Shown piece after piece: positions 17,386 to 27,527 of a stretch of 64,000 bases of DNA (position 1 is its first letter; every line of letters starts with the position of its first letter). Source of the stretch: an uncultured Bacteroidota bacterium. GTDB taxonomy: Bacteria > Bacteroidota > Bacteroidia > Chitinophagales > Chitinophagaceae. The stretch spans positions 109,579 through 173,578 of the forward strand of contig CAIJFI010000001.1 of NCBI GenBank assembly GCA_903819975.1, given 5' to 3'. A program made the translations under genes and the position numbers. Below the pieces are notes generated by a model. That model ran no database searches. It had not been told where the DNA came from and saw only the letters and a program-made list of their open reading frames with translations.

Positions 17386-18780
17386 ATGAAAATAGTTAGC
17401 GTTGTTTTTTCTCTAGTCTTATTGTCGTTTTCATTTTCGGCAAAAGCTCAGGTTAAAAAAGTATTGGCAGATAAAATCATTGCCACTGTTGGAGATAAAT
17501 TTATTTTAAGATCCGACATTGACAATGCAATTGCCGATTATAAAAGACAAGCGCAAGGTCAAGAAGGAATTACCATTCCAAGTACATGCCAAATTTTAGA
17601 AGGACAACTTATTCGTAAAGCCTTGGTATTACAAGCCGAAAAGGATTCAATCAATGTAACAGAGGATGAAATTCAAAATGCTATTGATAGCAGAATTAGA
17701 CAATTCTTGCAACAATTTGGTTCAAAGGAAGTATTAGAAGAAGTTGCCGGACGTAGCATTGCGCAATTAAAAGACGATTTTAAATTATTAATTAAAGAAC
17801 AAAAATTAGCTGACGAAATGCAGCAAAAGATTGTTGAAAAAATTAAAATCACTCCTACCGAAGTACGTGCTTTTTACAATAAAATTCCAGTTGACAGCTT
17901 GCCATTATATGAAAGCGAAGTTCAAGTATTAGAATTGGTGATGCACCCAAAAGCCAATCGTGATGTTGAGGAATATGTGATCAAACAATTAATGGATTAC
18001 CGCCGTCAAGTAGAAGCGGGTATGAATAAATTTGATCAATTGATTAAATTATACTCTGAGGATCCAAGTTCAAAAGAAAATCTAGGTCAGTTTAGTTTAA
18101 ATAGAAACGAGAAAAATTTTGATCCTGCTTTCATGTCTGGTTCATTCCGATTAAAAGAAGGTCAAATATCTGCTCCAATTAAATCAAAATTCGGCTATCA
18201 CTTAATTCAATTAATTTCAAGATCGGGAGACGACGCAGTGGTAAAACACATTTTGCGTATACCTCCAATTTCGGCTGATGAAATTAATGAAACAAAGCAT
18301 TTCTTAGATAGTGTTAGAAAAGACATTATTGCTAACAAGTATAGTTTTGGCGAAGCAGTAAATAAGAATAGCGACGATGACGGAAGTAAGTTTACTGGTG
18401 GTGCAGTTTCGGGAAGTGACGGTTCTACTTATGTGAATTACGATCAATTACCAGATAAAGACATGGTTGTATTGTTAAAGACAATGAAGCCAGGTGATAT
18501 TTCCGCTCCTCAGGTATTTACCGACGACAGAGGTCGCAAAACTGTAAGACTGGTTTATTTTAAAGACCGTACAGAGCCACATAAAGAGAATTTAAAGGAA
18601 GACTATAATCGTGTGGCTGCAAGGGCTTTAGAAGTTAAAAAGACTAAAATATTAGAAAGTTGGTTTAACGAACACATTACCAATTACTACATCAATATAG
18701 ACGAAGAATACCAGTCTTGTACCGAAATTAAGGAGTGGACGAAGGTTGCAAATGCTATCATTAAGCAGAAAACCTATTAA
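17386..18780 (+). CDS. SurA-like periplasmic peptidylprolyl isomerase
   Basis: 464 residues from the ATG at 17386, one codon after an in-frame TTG. Signal peptide about 1-22 (VVFSLVLLSFSFSAKAQ). The SurA N-terminal chaperone-like region includes VADKIIATVGDKFILRSDID-type residues near 27-46. One clear parvulin (PpiC) domain spans about 175-275 (EDPSSKENLGQFSLNRNE, GYHLIQLISR); a second, more divergent one follows to about 400. It probably assists folding of outer-membrane proteins, such as the TonB receptors abundant in this phylum. It lies 70 bases after infB, past a hairpin, and may be co-transcribed. Confidence 0.88.
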   Translation: MKIVSVVFSLVLLSFSFSAKAQVKKVLADKIIATVGDKFILRSDIDNAIADYKRQAQGQEGITIPSTCQILEGQLIRKALVLQAEKDSINVTEDEIQNAIDSRIRQFLQQFGSKEVLEEVAGRSIAQLKDDFKLLIKEQKLADEMQQKIVEKIKITPTEVRAFYNKIPVDSLPLYESEVQVLELVMHPKANRDVEEYVIKQLMDYRRQVEAGMNKFDQLIKLYSEDPSSKENLGQFSLNRNEKNFDPAFMSGSFRLKEGQISAPIKSKFGYHLIQLISRSGDDAVVKHILRIPPISADEINETKHFLDSVRKDIIANKYSFGEAVNKNSDDDGSKFTGGAVSGSDGSTYVNYDQLPDKDMVVLLKTMKPGDISAPQVFTDDRGRKTVRLVYFKDRTEPHKENLKEDYNRVAARALEVKKTKILESWFNEHITNYYINIDEEYQSCTEIKEWTKVANAIIKQKTY

Positions 18781-18827
18781 TTTTAATTTTTTGTTGGAAG
18801 TTGCTAGATAAGATTAAGGAACTATTG

Positions 18828-18835
18828 TAAATTTG
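18828..18835 (+). promoter_or_regulatory. -7 box of purF
   Basis: TAAATTTG matches TAnnTTTG, 19 bases before the purF ATG. A TTG lies 24 bases upstream, slightly beyond usual spacing. Confidence 0.45.
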
Positions 18836-18854
18836 TGGCTCCTTAAACACCATC

Positions 18855-20702
18855 ATGAGCGACGAAATAAAACACGAGTGTGGCCTTGCTTACATTCGCT
18901 TAAGAAAACCATTCTCTTATTATTTGCAAAAAAGAGGGTCGGTAACCTACGGGCTTAATAAATTATACCTTTTGATGGAAAAGCAGCATAACCGTGGTCA
19001 AGACGGTGCTGGCTTAGCTACACTTAAATTAAATATAGAAGCAGGTAATCCTTATTTATATCGCCAACGCAGTAATGCACCACAACCTATTGCCGATTTA
19101 TTTTATAAAATTGGTTTAGAGGTTCAAGAATTAGAAAAATTCCAACCAGATATTTCAAAGCATCCAGGTTTAATGAAAGGGCATCTTCCTTTTATGGGAG
19201 AAATTCTATTAGGGCATTTACGTTATGGAACACAAGGCAAGAACAATGTTGAATTTTGCCACCCATTCATTAAAAAGGATTTAGTACCTGGAAAAAATAT
19301 TGCGCTTGCAGGTAATTTTAATCTTGTTAATACCGACGAATTATTTCAACATATTGGATTTGATCCAGGTCCTTTCGAAAAACAAAGTGATCTTGCTGCA
19401 ATGATGGAAGTGATTCATCATTTTTTAGTAAAAGAAGAAGCACTAAATCCAAATGCTCCTAATATTGTAAATGTTTTAAAACAAGCAGCACCATTATTTG
19501 ATGGCGGATTTACAATTGGCGGATTAATTGGCAATGGCTATAGCTTTATCATGCGTGATGCAAACGGTATCCGACCTGCATATTATTATATTGACGGAGA
19601 GGTTATTGTTGCAGCTAGCGAAAGGGCTTCAATCCGAACTACATTTAATGTGGGCGAGAACGAAGTTTTAGAATTAATGCCAGGCACTGCGCTAATTGTT
19701 GATGACAAAGGCGATTATAAAATTGAACAAATCATTGAACCTAAAGAAAGAAGAGCATGTTCTTTTGAACGCATTTATTTTTCTAGAGGTAGTGACGAAA
19801 AAATATACAGAGAGCGTATCGCTTTAGGAAATCATTTAAGTAAAATAGTGTTAGATCGAATTGAAAAAGATTTAAAACACACTATCTTCTCTTATATTCC
19901 TAACACTGCCGAAGTTGCATTTTATGGATTGGTAAAAGGCATGGAGCAATACCTTAATAAAATTAAAGTAGAGCGTATTTTAAGTTGGGGTAAGGATGTT
20001 GATGCAGAAAGACTTGAAGAGATGGTGAATAGAAAAATTCGCCAAGAGAAAATTGCAATTAAAGATGTTAAGTTAAGAACCTTTATTACAGAAGACGCAA
20101 ATCGTAACGAAATGGTTCAGCACGTTTACGATATCACTTACGGTACAGTTAAAAAAGACGAGGATACATTGGTTGTAATTGATGATAGTATTGTAAGAGG
20201 TACCACTTTAAAAGAAAGTATTATTAGAATGCTGTCAAGGCTTTCTCCTAAAAAAATTATTGTAGTTTCTTCTGCCCCACAAATTAGATACCCAGACTGT
20301 TATGGTATTGACATGAGCAAGATGGGAGATTTTATTGCATTTAAGGCTGCTATAGCTTTACTTGAAGAAAAAGGAATGACCAATGTTATTGATGACACTT
20401 ACAATAAAATCAAGGCGTTAGAGGCAAATGGTGCTTTGCATACACAGAATGTGGTAAGACAATTATACAAGCCATTTACACCTGAAGAAATTTCAGATAA
20501 AATTGCACAATTAATTACTCCATCCAATGTCAATATTCCAGTGGAAGTAATTTATCAAACCATTGAAGATTTACATGAGTGCTGTCCTACAAATACTGGC
20601 GATTGGTACTTTACAGGTAATTACCCAACTCCAGGCGGTAATAAGGTTTGTAACAAAGCTTTTGTAAACTATGTGGAAGGCAATAATGTACGTGGATACT
20701 AA
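18855..20702 (+). CDS. purF: Amidophosphoribosyltransferase
   Basis: 615 residues, longer than the 470-510 of the E. coli and Bacillus enzymes; long forms occur in Bacteroidota. The glutaminase domain begins at Cys9 (HECGLAYI), implying removal of an eight-residue propeptide to free the nucleophile. It continues with HNRGQDGAGLA, GHLRYGTQG and GNFNLVN. The phosphoribosyltransferase domain carries the PRPP loop VVIDDSIVRGTTLKES (about 437-452). Cysteines at ACSFERIYFSRG, YPDCYGID and the C-terminal HECCPTN could be iron-sulfur ligands as in the Bacillus enzyme. It makes phosphoribosylamine, the first step of purine synthesis. Its stop codon abuts that of the converging ketosynthase gene. Confidence 0.93.
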   Translation: MSDEIKHECGLAYIRLRKPFSYYLQKRGSVTYGLNKLYLLMEKQHNRGQDGAGLATLKLNIEAGNPYLYRQRSNAPQPIADLFYKIGLEVQELEKFQPDISKHPGLMKGHLPFMGEILLGHLRYGTQGKNNVEFCHPFIKKDLVPGKNIALAGNFNLVNTDELFQHIGFDPGPFEKQSDLAAMMEVIHHFLVKEEALNPNAPNIVNVLKQAAPLFDGGFTIGGLIGNGYSFIMRDANGIRPAYYYIDGEVIVAASERASIRTTFNVGENEVLELMPGTALIVDDKGDYKIEQIIEPKERRACSFERIYFSRGSDEKIYRERIALGNHLSKIVLDRIEKDLKHTIFSYIPNTAEVAFYGLVKGMEQYLNKIKVERILSWGKDVDAERLEEMVNRKIRQEKIAIKDVKLRTFITEDANRNEMVQHVYDITYGTVKKDEDTLVVIDDSIVRGTTLKESIIRMLSRLSPKKIIVVSSAPQIRYPDCYGIDMSKMGDFIAFKAAIALLEEKGMTNVIDDTYNKIKALEANGALHTQNVVRQLYKPFTPEEISDKIAQLITPSNVNIPVEVIYQTIEDLHECCPTNTGDWYFTGNYPTPGGNKVCNKAFVNYVEGNNVRGY

Positions 20703-21767
20703 TTATACTCTGTAACAAATAGCATTGATATTCATGCCTGCTCCAACCGAAGCAAAAATAACAATATCTCCTTTGTGTAATTCATGTTGAGGATACTTGC
20801 CGTGCTTAACCATATCATATAAGGTTGGAATAGTTGCTACCGAGCTATTGCCTAAGTCATGAATGCTCATTGGCATAATATTTTCAGGCACTTCTCTTGT
20901 TCCGTATAATTTATATAATGCTTTAATAAAGCCTTCGTCCATTTTTTCATTGGCCTGATGTAAGAAAAATTTCTTTACATCCTTAATATCCACCCCAGCT
21001 TTTTCAATACACTCTTTCATTGCAATTGGCACATTCTTAATTGCATATTCGTAAACCTTACGTCCTTTCATTTTAATATACCTTGTTTCCTCTTCTCCTT
21101 CTGGATGATAAGATTTGCCCAAGTATAAAAAGTATGTTTCATCATTACAATGGCTTTGTACGCTTGCTGCTAAAATACCGCTATCAGTATTTGGATCTCC
21201 TTCCACGATACATGCACCAGCGCCATCACTAAAAATCATACTGTCTCTGTCGTGTGGGTCCACAACGCGGCTTAAAGTTTCGGCACCAATAACCAAACAA
21301 CGTTTGGCCATGCCTGATTTTATAAACGCATCTGCTTGTATCACCCCTTGTATCCATCCTGGACAACCAAATAAAATATCATAAGCTACACAGTTTGGAT
21401 TGCGTATGCCTAATTGATTTTTCACTCTTGATGCAATTGCAGGAATGGTGTCGGTTTGAATGGTGCCAGGGAGTACGTTTCCGAAATTATGCGCAACAAT
21501 AATTTGATCAATTGTTTCTGGATCAATACCAGCGTCCTTAATGGCAAGTTTTGAAGCCTCGGTAGCCATCTCGGAAGTATTCATTCCTGTTTCGGCATAT
21601 CTTCTTTCATATATGCCAGTGATGTCTTTAAATTTTTCTACAATCTCTTCGTTAGGAGTTGCTATAATCTCTCCGTTTTCAGCATAAAAACTATTGTTTA
21701 TAAAATCCTTATTAGTCTTTATAATGCTAGGAATATAACTACCAGTACCTGTTATAATAGTTGCCAT
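20703..21767 (-). CDS. 3-oxoacyl-ACP synthase III family ketosynthase
   Basis: 354 residues, somewhat longer than standard FabH (about 320). The Cys-His-Asn triad is visible: active Cys in LFGCPGWIQGV (about 129), His in FFLHQANEK (near 267) and Asn in HDLGNSSVATI (near 306). GAGACIVEG and the terminal ASVGAGMNINAICY match the family. FabH enzymes condense acyl-CoA with malonyl-ACP to start fatty acid synthesis; relatives initiate other lipids or pigments. The length and isolation from other fab genes leave both possible. It is the last gene of a minus-strand group; the guanylyltransferase gene lies 59 bases upstream. Confidence 0.85.
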   Translation of the reverse strand: MATIITGTGSYIPSIIKTNKDFINNSFYAENGEIIATPNEEIVEKFKDITGIYERRYAETGMNTSEMATEASKLAIKDAGIDPETIDQIIVAHNFGNVLPGTIQTDTIPAIASRVKNQLGIRNPNCVAYDILFGCPGWIQGVIQADAFIKSGMAKRCLVIGAETLSRVVDPHDRDSMIFSDGAGACIVEGDPNTDSGILAASVQSHCNDETYFLYLGKSYHPEGEEETRYIKMKGRKVYEYAIKNVPIAMKECIEKAGVDIKDVKKFFLHQANEKMDEGFIKALYKLYGTREVPENIMPMSIHDLGNSSVATIPTLYDMVKHGKYPQHELHKGDIVIFASVGAGMNINAICYRV

Positions 21768-21826
21768 AGGGGAAGCTTAAAAGTGAAGCAATCGGTTAGA
21801 TTGGTAAGTTATGAATTATAAATTTA

Positions 21827-22912
21827 TTAAATGTATTTGTCGCCCTTATTTCTCTTCACTTCCGCAACATATTCTTTAATAGATTGCTCCTTTTCCTTGC
21901 TGCAAATAAGTAATACATCTTTGGTATCCACTACAATAAAGTCATCAAGGCCTTGCACGACAACTAATTTATCCTTAGGTGCATTGATCATACATTTTGT
22001 AGCATCAATTACTACTACATTGTCTGATGCAACTGCATTGCTAAAATAGTCCTTCTCCATATTATCATAGGCACTATTCCAAGTTCCTAAATCACTCCAA
22101 CCAAAAGAAGATGGAAGTACATATACATTGTCGGCCTTTTCCATAATGGCAATATCAATAGAGATATTGGTACACTGAGGATATATCTTTAAAATAGATT
22201 GTCTTTCCTTTTCGGTATTGAAGTTTTCTTTTTCATTGTCAAACAGCTCGTACATCTCTGGCTGCAATTTTTCAAAAGCTGCTAGTATGGTGCTTGCTTT
22301 CCACGCAAAAATACCGGCATTCCATAAAAAATCACCGCTATCTAAAAATGTTTGTGCAATTTCTAAAGTTGGTTTTTCGGTAAAAGTTTTTACTTTATAA
22401 ACACCTTTTGTTACTTCTAAACCTTCGTATTGAATATAGCCATAGCCGGTATTAGGATGAGAAGGTTTAATACCCAATGTCACCAGCGCTTTAATATTAG
22501 AAACAAAATCTAGTGCATTTTCTACAATGGCTTGGAAATTATCTTCTTCTAAAATTAAATGATCACTTGGCGCAACAATAAAATTTGCTTCTGGATCTTT
22601 TTGCGCAAGTTTAAATGAAATGTAAGCAATGCAAGGTGCTGTATTTTTACGACTTGGCTCTGCTAAAATATTTTCAACTGGTAAAAGAGGAAGTTGTTTT
22701 TTTACAATTTCAACATATTCTTCCGATGTAACTATAAATATATTTTCAACTGGAATGAATTTAGCATAGCGTTCAAATGTCCACTGTACTAATGTTTTTC
22801 CTGTGTTTAATACATCTAAAAATTGTTTAGGATAAGCAGTTCTGCTCATAGGCCAAAACCTGCTTCCAATTCCCCCCGCCATTATAGCTACATAATGATG
22901 TTTATTATTCAT
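21827..22912 (-). CDS. Mannose-1-phosphate guanylyltransferase
   Basis: 361 residues: the nucleotidyltransferase domain only, without the C-terminal isomerase domain of bifunctional ManC/AlgA. The N-terminal signature MAGGIGSRFWPMSRTAYPKQ is intact, with FIVAPSDHLI (metal-binding Asp) and FTEKP, GDFLWNAGIFAW following. It converts mannose-1-phosphate and GTP to GDP-mannose for glycans and cell-surface sugars. It lies 18 bases downstream of the KdsD-like gene on the same strand, so the two probably form an operon that serves surface polysaccharide synthesis. Confidence 0.93.
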   Translation of the reverse strand: MNNKHHYVAIMAGGIGSRFWPMSRTAYPKQFLDVLNTGKTLVQWTFERYAKFIPVENIFIVTSEEYVEIVKKQLPLLPVENILAEPSRKNTAPCIAYISFKLAQKDPEANFIVAPSDHLILEEDNFQAIVENALDFVSNIKALVTLGIKPSHPNTGYGYIQYEGLEVTKGVYKVKTFTEKPTLEIAQTFLDSGDFLWNAGIFAWKASTILAAFEKLQPEMYELFDNEKENFNTEKERQSILKIYPQCTNISIDIAIMEKADNVYVLPSSFGWSDLGTWNSAYDNMEKDYFSNAVASDNVVVIDATKCMINAPKDKLVVVQGLDDFIVVDTKDVLLICSKEKEQSIKEYVAEVKRNKGDKYI

Positions 22913-22930
22913 TCCCTTTCATTATTTTAA

Positions 22931-23893
22931 TTATAAAATTCCTTCCCTCATTAAATCATGCATATGAATCATGCCGATGTATTGGGATTCGTTAGCAACA
23001 ATAATTTGACTTATGTCTTTTTGTTCCATAAGTGCCAAAGCTTCTACAGCCAAGGCATTGGGGGATATGGTTATTGGTGCTTTATGATAAATATCTGTTG
23101 CTCTTAAATCTTGAATACTATTATGTTGTTCAAGCATTCTTCTTATATCTCCGTCTGTAATAATACCTTCTACAATATTATTTTCGTTTACCACAGCTGT
23201 AGCGCCCAATCTATTTTTTGAAATTGTTAAAATCACTTCTTTCAAACTTGTAGATCCATTCACCATTGGTTTTGAATTCACATTGGCAATTGCACCAACA
23301 GTAAGTGTTAAACGCTTCCCTAGATTTCCACCTGGATGAAATTTAGCAAAGTCAATAGATTTAAAATTGTTCAACTCCATTAAACAAACCGCAACTAAAT
23401 CGCCCATTACTATTTGAGCAGTGGTTGAAGAAGTAGGTGCTAAATTATTTACACAAGCTTCTTTTTCTACAGTTGTATTTAACACCCAATTGGATTCTTT
23501 TGCTAAATAGCTATCGGTATTGCCAACCATACCAATTAAAACATTGCCAAATTGTTTTACCAATTGTACAAGGTTTTTTATTTCAGGGCTTTCACCACTC
23601 TTACTAATAATTAATACAATATCGTTTGGTGTAATCATGCCCGAATCTCCATGAATGGCCTCGGCTGCATGTAAAAAAATTGATGGGGTACCCGTTGAAT
23701 TACAAGTGGCCACAATTTTTTGGGCTATGATGGCGCTTTTGCCAATCCCACTAACTATAAAACGGCCTTTAGCGGCATGAATAGCTTTAACAGCTTCTTC
23801 AAATGAGTTATCAATAAAATTAGATAGACCTTTGATTGCCTCTAATTCAATTTCTAGCGTTCTATTTGCGATGGACTTTATGCTATTTGTCAT
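22931..23893 (-). CDS. KpsF/GutQ-type arabinose-5-phosphate isomerase
   Basis: 320 residues. An N-terminal SIS sugar-isomerase domain (about 35-175) contains GRFIVSGIGKSAIIAQKIVA, HAAEAIHGDSGM and LIISKSGES. Two CBS domains fill the C-terminal part (about 200-320; EGIITDGDIRRML, IGMIHMHDLM). This is the architecture of KdsD/KpsF/GutQ, which interconverts ribulose-5-phosphate and arabinose-5-phosphate for Kdo synthesis and so for lipopolysaccharide. It is the first gene of the pair with the guanylyltransferase gene. A TAACTTTG box lies 18 bases upstream. Confidence 0.93.
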   Translation of the reverse strand: MTNSIKSIANRTLEIELEAIKGLSNFIDNSFEEAVKAIHAAKGRFIVSGIGKSAIIAQKIVATCNSTGTPSIFLHAAEAIHGDSGMITPNDIVLIISKSGESPEIKNLVQLVKQFGNVLIGMVGNTDSYLAKESNWVLNTTVEKEACVNNLAPTSSTTAQIVMGDLVAVCLMELNNFKSIDFAKFHPGGNLGKRLTLTVGAIANVNSKPMVNGSTSLKEVILTISKNRLGATAVVNENNIVEGIITDGDIRRMLEQHNSIQDLRATDIYHKAPITISPNALAVEALALMEQKDISQIIVANESQYIGMIHMHDLMREGIL

Positions 23894-23911
23894 AAGCTTT
23901 TTAACGAGTCA

Positions 23912-23919
23912 CAAAGTTA
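23912..23919 (-). promoter_or_regulatory. -7 box of the KdsD-like gene
   Basis: TAACTTTG on the minus strand matches TAnnTTTG, 18 bases before the ATG at 23893. No clear -33 element. Confidence 0.5.
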
Positions 23920-24072
23920 ACGTTTCATACCCTTTGATGCCCTAATTATAAGAAAACCTTAAAAAAAAGGTTTTTGATAAAATACCTTATTGGAATGAAC
24001 AAATCTTGTAATAAATTCGTTAACTTATTAGTACCAATTTTACCGAAATGATTGATTTTAAGATATTTATAC

Positions 24073-26331
24073 ATGCCCAAAGCTAAAAAAACCATAAAAA
24101 CTGTAAGCGCCAACAACTCCAATCCAGAAGGATTAGGAAAAGGGGACATTGTTGCCGCTTTGGAGCAGCATTTTGGGTTTACAGAATTTAAAGGAACACA
24201 GGAGCAGGCTATCGTGTCATTATTGGGTGGCCGTGACACATTTGTGATCATGCCCACAGGTGGAGGTAAAAGCTTGTGCTACCAATTGCCAGCGCTAATG
24301 TTGCCAGGATGTGCCATAGTAGTATCTCCATTAATTGCTTTGATGAAAAATCAGGTAGACTTAGTGAGAGGGTATAGTGAGAAAGACGATGTGGCCCATT
24401 TCTTAAACTCTTCCTTAAATAAAGGACAGATTAAAGAAGTAAAATCGGATTTATTATCTGGGAAAACCAAGCTGCTTTATGTAGCACCAGAGACTTTAAC
24501 AAAACAAGAGAATTTAGATTTTTTTAGCGATTTAAAAATATCATTTTTTGCGGTAGACGAAGCGCACTGTATTTCAGAATGGGGGCATGACTTCCGCCCT
24601 GAATATCGCCGTCTTAAGGAAATGATGGAAGAAATAAATAACGAAGTTCCAATCATTGCATTAACTGCAACTGCTACACCAAAAGTGCAGTCAGATATTG
24701 TAAAGAACTTAGCATTGCGTGATCCAGAAGTTTTAATCTCTTCGTTTAATAGAGCTAATTTATATTACGAGGTACAGCCTAAAATTAAAAAAGATTTAAC
24801 TGTAAAAAGTATTGTAAAATATATCACTGGCCATAAAGGAAAGAGTGGTATAATTTATACTTTAAACCGAAAAACAACCGAAGAATTAGCCGACTTATTA
24901 AAAGCCAATAACATTAAAGCGGTTGCTTATCATGCCGGATTGGATCAGAAATTAAGGGCCGATAGGCAGGATCAATTTTTAAATGAAGATGTGCAGGTAA
25001 TTGTTGCTACGATTGCCTTTGGCATGGGTATTGACAAGCCAGATATTCGCTTTGTTATACACTATAATATTCCAAAATCTATTGAAAATTATTATCAGGA
25101 AACTGGTCGTGCAGGAAGAGATGGCTTAGAAGGTAATTGTATATTATATTATTCACATGCTGACGTTACCAAGCTTGAACATTTTTTAAGAGACAAGCCT
25201 TTGAGTGAAAGAGAAGTGGGCGCTCAACTTATAGACGAGACTGTTGCATTTGCCGAAAGTGGAGTGTGTAGACGTCGTAGTTTATTACATTATTTTGGAG
25301 AGGATTGGGCGGATAAAAACTGTGGAAGTTGTGACAACTGCTTACATCCAAAAGAAAAAATTGAAGCAAAGGAACAGCTTGTAAAATTATTGCAAGTGAT
25401 TACAGCATTGGATGAAAGATTTGCTGCCGATTATGTTGTTCAAATAATATTAGGAGAGTACACGCCACAAATTGGTTTGTACCGTCATGAAAAATTACCA
25501 GTATTTGGAATAGGAAAGGAACAGGATGCATTATTCTGGAATAGTTTAGTGCGTCAAGCGATGCTAGAGAACTTAATAGAAAAAGATATTGAAGAGTATG
25601 GATTGTTGAAGCTTACAAGTAAAGGGCAGAAGTTTATTAAAAAGCCAACTAGCTTTAAGATAGTTTTAAATCAAGTATTTGGCGAGGCCAATGCGGATGA
25701 TGACGAATCTGACGGTGGTACTGGTGGCACTGCTACAACCGACGAAGTTTTGTTTGAAATGCTAAAGGAAGTGCGCCAGGTGGAAGCTAAAAAAAGGAAA
25801 TTACCGCCATTCGTTATTTTTCTTGAGAACTCGCTTCAAGATATGGCTACATTATATCCTACCACAATCGAAGAGCTTGATAGATGCCAGGGCGTAAGTA
25901 AAGGCAAGGCTATAAAATACGGAAAGCCATTTGTAGATCTGATTGATAAGTATGTGACCGAAAACAATATTGAAAAGCCAGACGACTTTGTAATGAAGTC
26001 TGTTGCAAATAAATCCAATAACAAAATCTATATCATTCAAAATGTAGATAAGAAAATTCCAATCGAAACCATTGCAAAAAACAAGGACCTGCGTTTGGAT
26101 GAATTATTGGAAGAGATGGAAACTATTGCAGCAAGTGGTACCAAATTAAATTTGGACTACGCAATTGATGAATGGTTAGACGAATATGACCAAGAAGAAA
26201 TTCTTGAATATTTTAAAAACTGTGAAACTTCTTCCTTGCAAATCGCACAAGAGGAATTGAGTGAAAACGAATACACTTGGGAGCAACTAAAAATTATGCG
26301 AATAAAATTCCTAAGTGTAGTTGGTAATTAG
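24073..26331 (+). CDS. recQ: ATP-dependent DNA helicase RecQ
   Basis: 752 residues from the ATG at 24073 (MPKAKKT); an upstream in-frame TTG adds only hydrophobic residues. The helicase core has Walker A TGGGKSLCYQLPA, VDEAHCISEWGHDFRPEY (motif II plus aromatic loop), ALTATATPKV and the motif VI QETGRAGRDG. The RecQ-Ct zinc site follows (CRRRSLLHYFGE, CGSCDNC). A winged-helix domain, a Gly/Thr-rich acidic linker (about 540-555) and an HRDC domain (about 590-640) come next, then an extra C-terminal helical region common in Bacteroidota RecQ. It unwinds DNA in repair and recombination. Its end overlaps the converging DUF3089 gene by 4 bases. Confidence 0.97.
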   Translation: MPKAKKTIKTVSANNSNPEGLGKGDIVAALEQHFGFTEFKGTQEQAIVSLLGGRDTFVIMPTGGGKSLCYQLPALMLPGCAIVVSPLIALMKNQVDLVRGYSEKDDVAHFLNSSLNKGQIKEVKSDLLSGKTKLLYVAPETLTKQENLDFFSDLKISFFAVDEAHCISEWGHDFRPEYRRLKEMMEEINNEVPIIALTATATPKVQSDIVKNLALRDPEVLISSFNRANLYYEVQPKIKKDLTVKSIVKYITGHKGKSGIIYTLNRKTTEELADLLKANNIKAVAYHAGLDQKLRADRQDQFLNEDVQVIVATIAFGMGIDKPDIRFVIHYNIPKSIENYYQETGRAGRDGLEGNCILYYSHADVTKLEHFLRDKPLSEREVGAQLIDETVAFAESGVCRRRSLLHYFGEDWADKNCGSCDNCLHPKEKIEAKEQLVKLLQVITALDERFAADYVVQIILGEYTPQIGLYRHEKLPVFGIGKEQDALFWNSLVRQAMLENLIEKDIEEYGLLKLTSKGQKFIKKPTSFKIVLNQVFGEANADDDESDGGTGGTATTDEVLFEMLKEVRQVEAKKRKLPPFVIFLENSLQDMATLYPTTIEELDRCQGVSKGKAIKYGKPFVDLIDKYVTENNIEKPDDFVMKSVANKSNNKIYIIQNVDKKIPIETIAKNKDLRLDELLEEMETIAASGTKLNLDYAIDEWLDEYDQEEILEYFKNCETSSLQIAQEELSENEYTWEQLKIMRIKFLSVVGN

Positions 26332-27377
26332 TGTGTAGCATTATGTTTTTCAAAAAAACTATTTACTCTTAATGCTGCATTCTTTCTTATGCTTATATAG
26401 TAAAAATTATAGTCTGCTATATGATAGTTTTTTGATTTAATTAAGAAGCTGCCAAAAAAATGTGGCTTAGGCGTCCACAGCACTCCTTCATGATTTATGG
26501 CACCTGCCACACCCGGGATTAATTTATTAAAATTGTACAAGAGTGAACCTGTGTTTGCTTTTCGGCTAATATTTACATCCTGATTATTCCATGAAAGCGG
26601 GTTAGTAACCATTGATTTAAATTTTTCTTTATATACAAATGGTTCTTGATAACCTTCCATGAATGTTCTCCATGCACAAATACAACCAGTTTGATTAGGC
26701 TGATCACATGCTTTTAAAGCACTATAAGTACTAGGGTCCAATGCCATGCCTACAACATAAGCCGCAACTAGTTGTTTTGATAAAGGTTTATTATCAAAGT
26801 ATTCCTTTAACAATCTTATTGCATGTGTTGATCCTTGACTATGCGATGCAATAATTATAGGACGTCCATTATTATTATGTGCTAAATAATATTCAAATGC
26901 TGCTTTAACATCCTGATAAGCAATTTCAAATGCTGCGATAGCTTTCACTGTATCTTCATGACCAACTGGCGTATAAGATTTAATATGCGCTTGTCTATAT
27001 CTTGGTGCATAAATTTTCCCTACCTCATTAAATACGCTTGCTTGGTATAAAATGGCAGAGTAGTCGGTGTAAATATTTATTTTAGCATCATTTAATGAAG
27101 CCGTCCAGCCATAGGGCATTTCTGGATCCAAATAACTAGTTGGATACACGAAAAATACGTCTACATTTTTTGAAGGCTGGTAGCTATTTAAAATTGAAGC
27201 AGGCACACTATCAGATGGATTTTTTTTGTCAGGGTGTGCTGCCCAATAAACTAAATTACTATAGTCTGGAGCATTGGTTAGCGAATCTTTCTCATAGATA
27301 GGGCCATATTTAGCATAGTTGCTTTGAGAACAGCTGGCTAATGTTAAAAGGACTGCAAATACAATGAGATTACGCAT
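26328..27377 (-). CDS. DUF3089 alpha/beta-hydrolase-like lipoprotein
   Basis: 349 residues with a lipoprotein signal (FAVLLTLASC, Cys16). The body matches DUF3089: VDVFFVYPTSYLD near the start, a nucleophile-elbow-like IIASHSQGSTHA (about 185-196), and VYWAAHPDKKNPSD upstream. Such proteins are hydrolase-fold relatives with no established substrate. Lipidation suggests attachment to the inner or outer membrane facing the periplasm or surface. It stands alone: divergent from the chromate transporter gene and convergent with recQ, whose coding end it overlaps by 4 bases. Confidence 0.86.
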   Translation of the reverse strand: MRNLIVFAVLLTLASCSQSNYAKYGPIYEKDSLTNAPDYSNLVYWAAHPDKKNPSDSVPASILNSYQPSKNVDVFFVYPTSYLDPEMPYGWTASLNDAKINIYTDYSAILYQASVFNEVGKIYAPRYRQAHIKSYTPVGHEDTVKAIAAFEIAYQDVKAAFEYYLAHNNNGRPIIIASHSQGSTHAIRLLKEYFDNKPLSKQLVAAYVVGMALDPSTYSALKACDQPNQTGCICAWRTFMEGYQEPFVYKEKFKSMVTNPLSWNNQDVNISRKANTGSLLYNFNKLIPGVAGAINHEGVLWTPKPHFFGSFLIKSKNYHIADYNFYYISIRKNAALRVNSFFEKHNATH

Positions 27378-27527
27378 AATGTGAATAGGTTTTATGACTC
27401 AAAGTTATAAAATATTTTAGCCATCTCCTGCTTTAATAGTATGGCAGGTTTGTTAAATTATAAATGATGCTTATATATGCACATGAAATGCTTGAAAAAT
27501 AATTTAATTTTAGGGCTATTCAATCCA

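Noticed and set aside
23953..23974. AAAACCTT/AAGGTTTT hairpin between the KdsD-like gene and recQ
   Set aside because: It is A/T-rich with an A-run loop, and lies upstream of both divergent genes, so it is not a terminator of either; likely chance.
26328..26331. 4-base overlap of recQ and the DUF3089 gene as a special feature
   Set aside because: Convergent end overlaps are common in compact genomes; purF and the ketosynthase gene also abut exactly.
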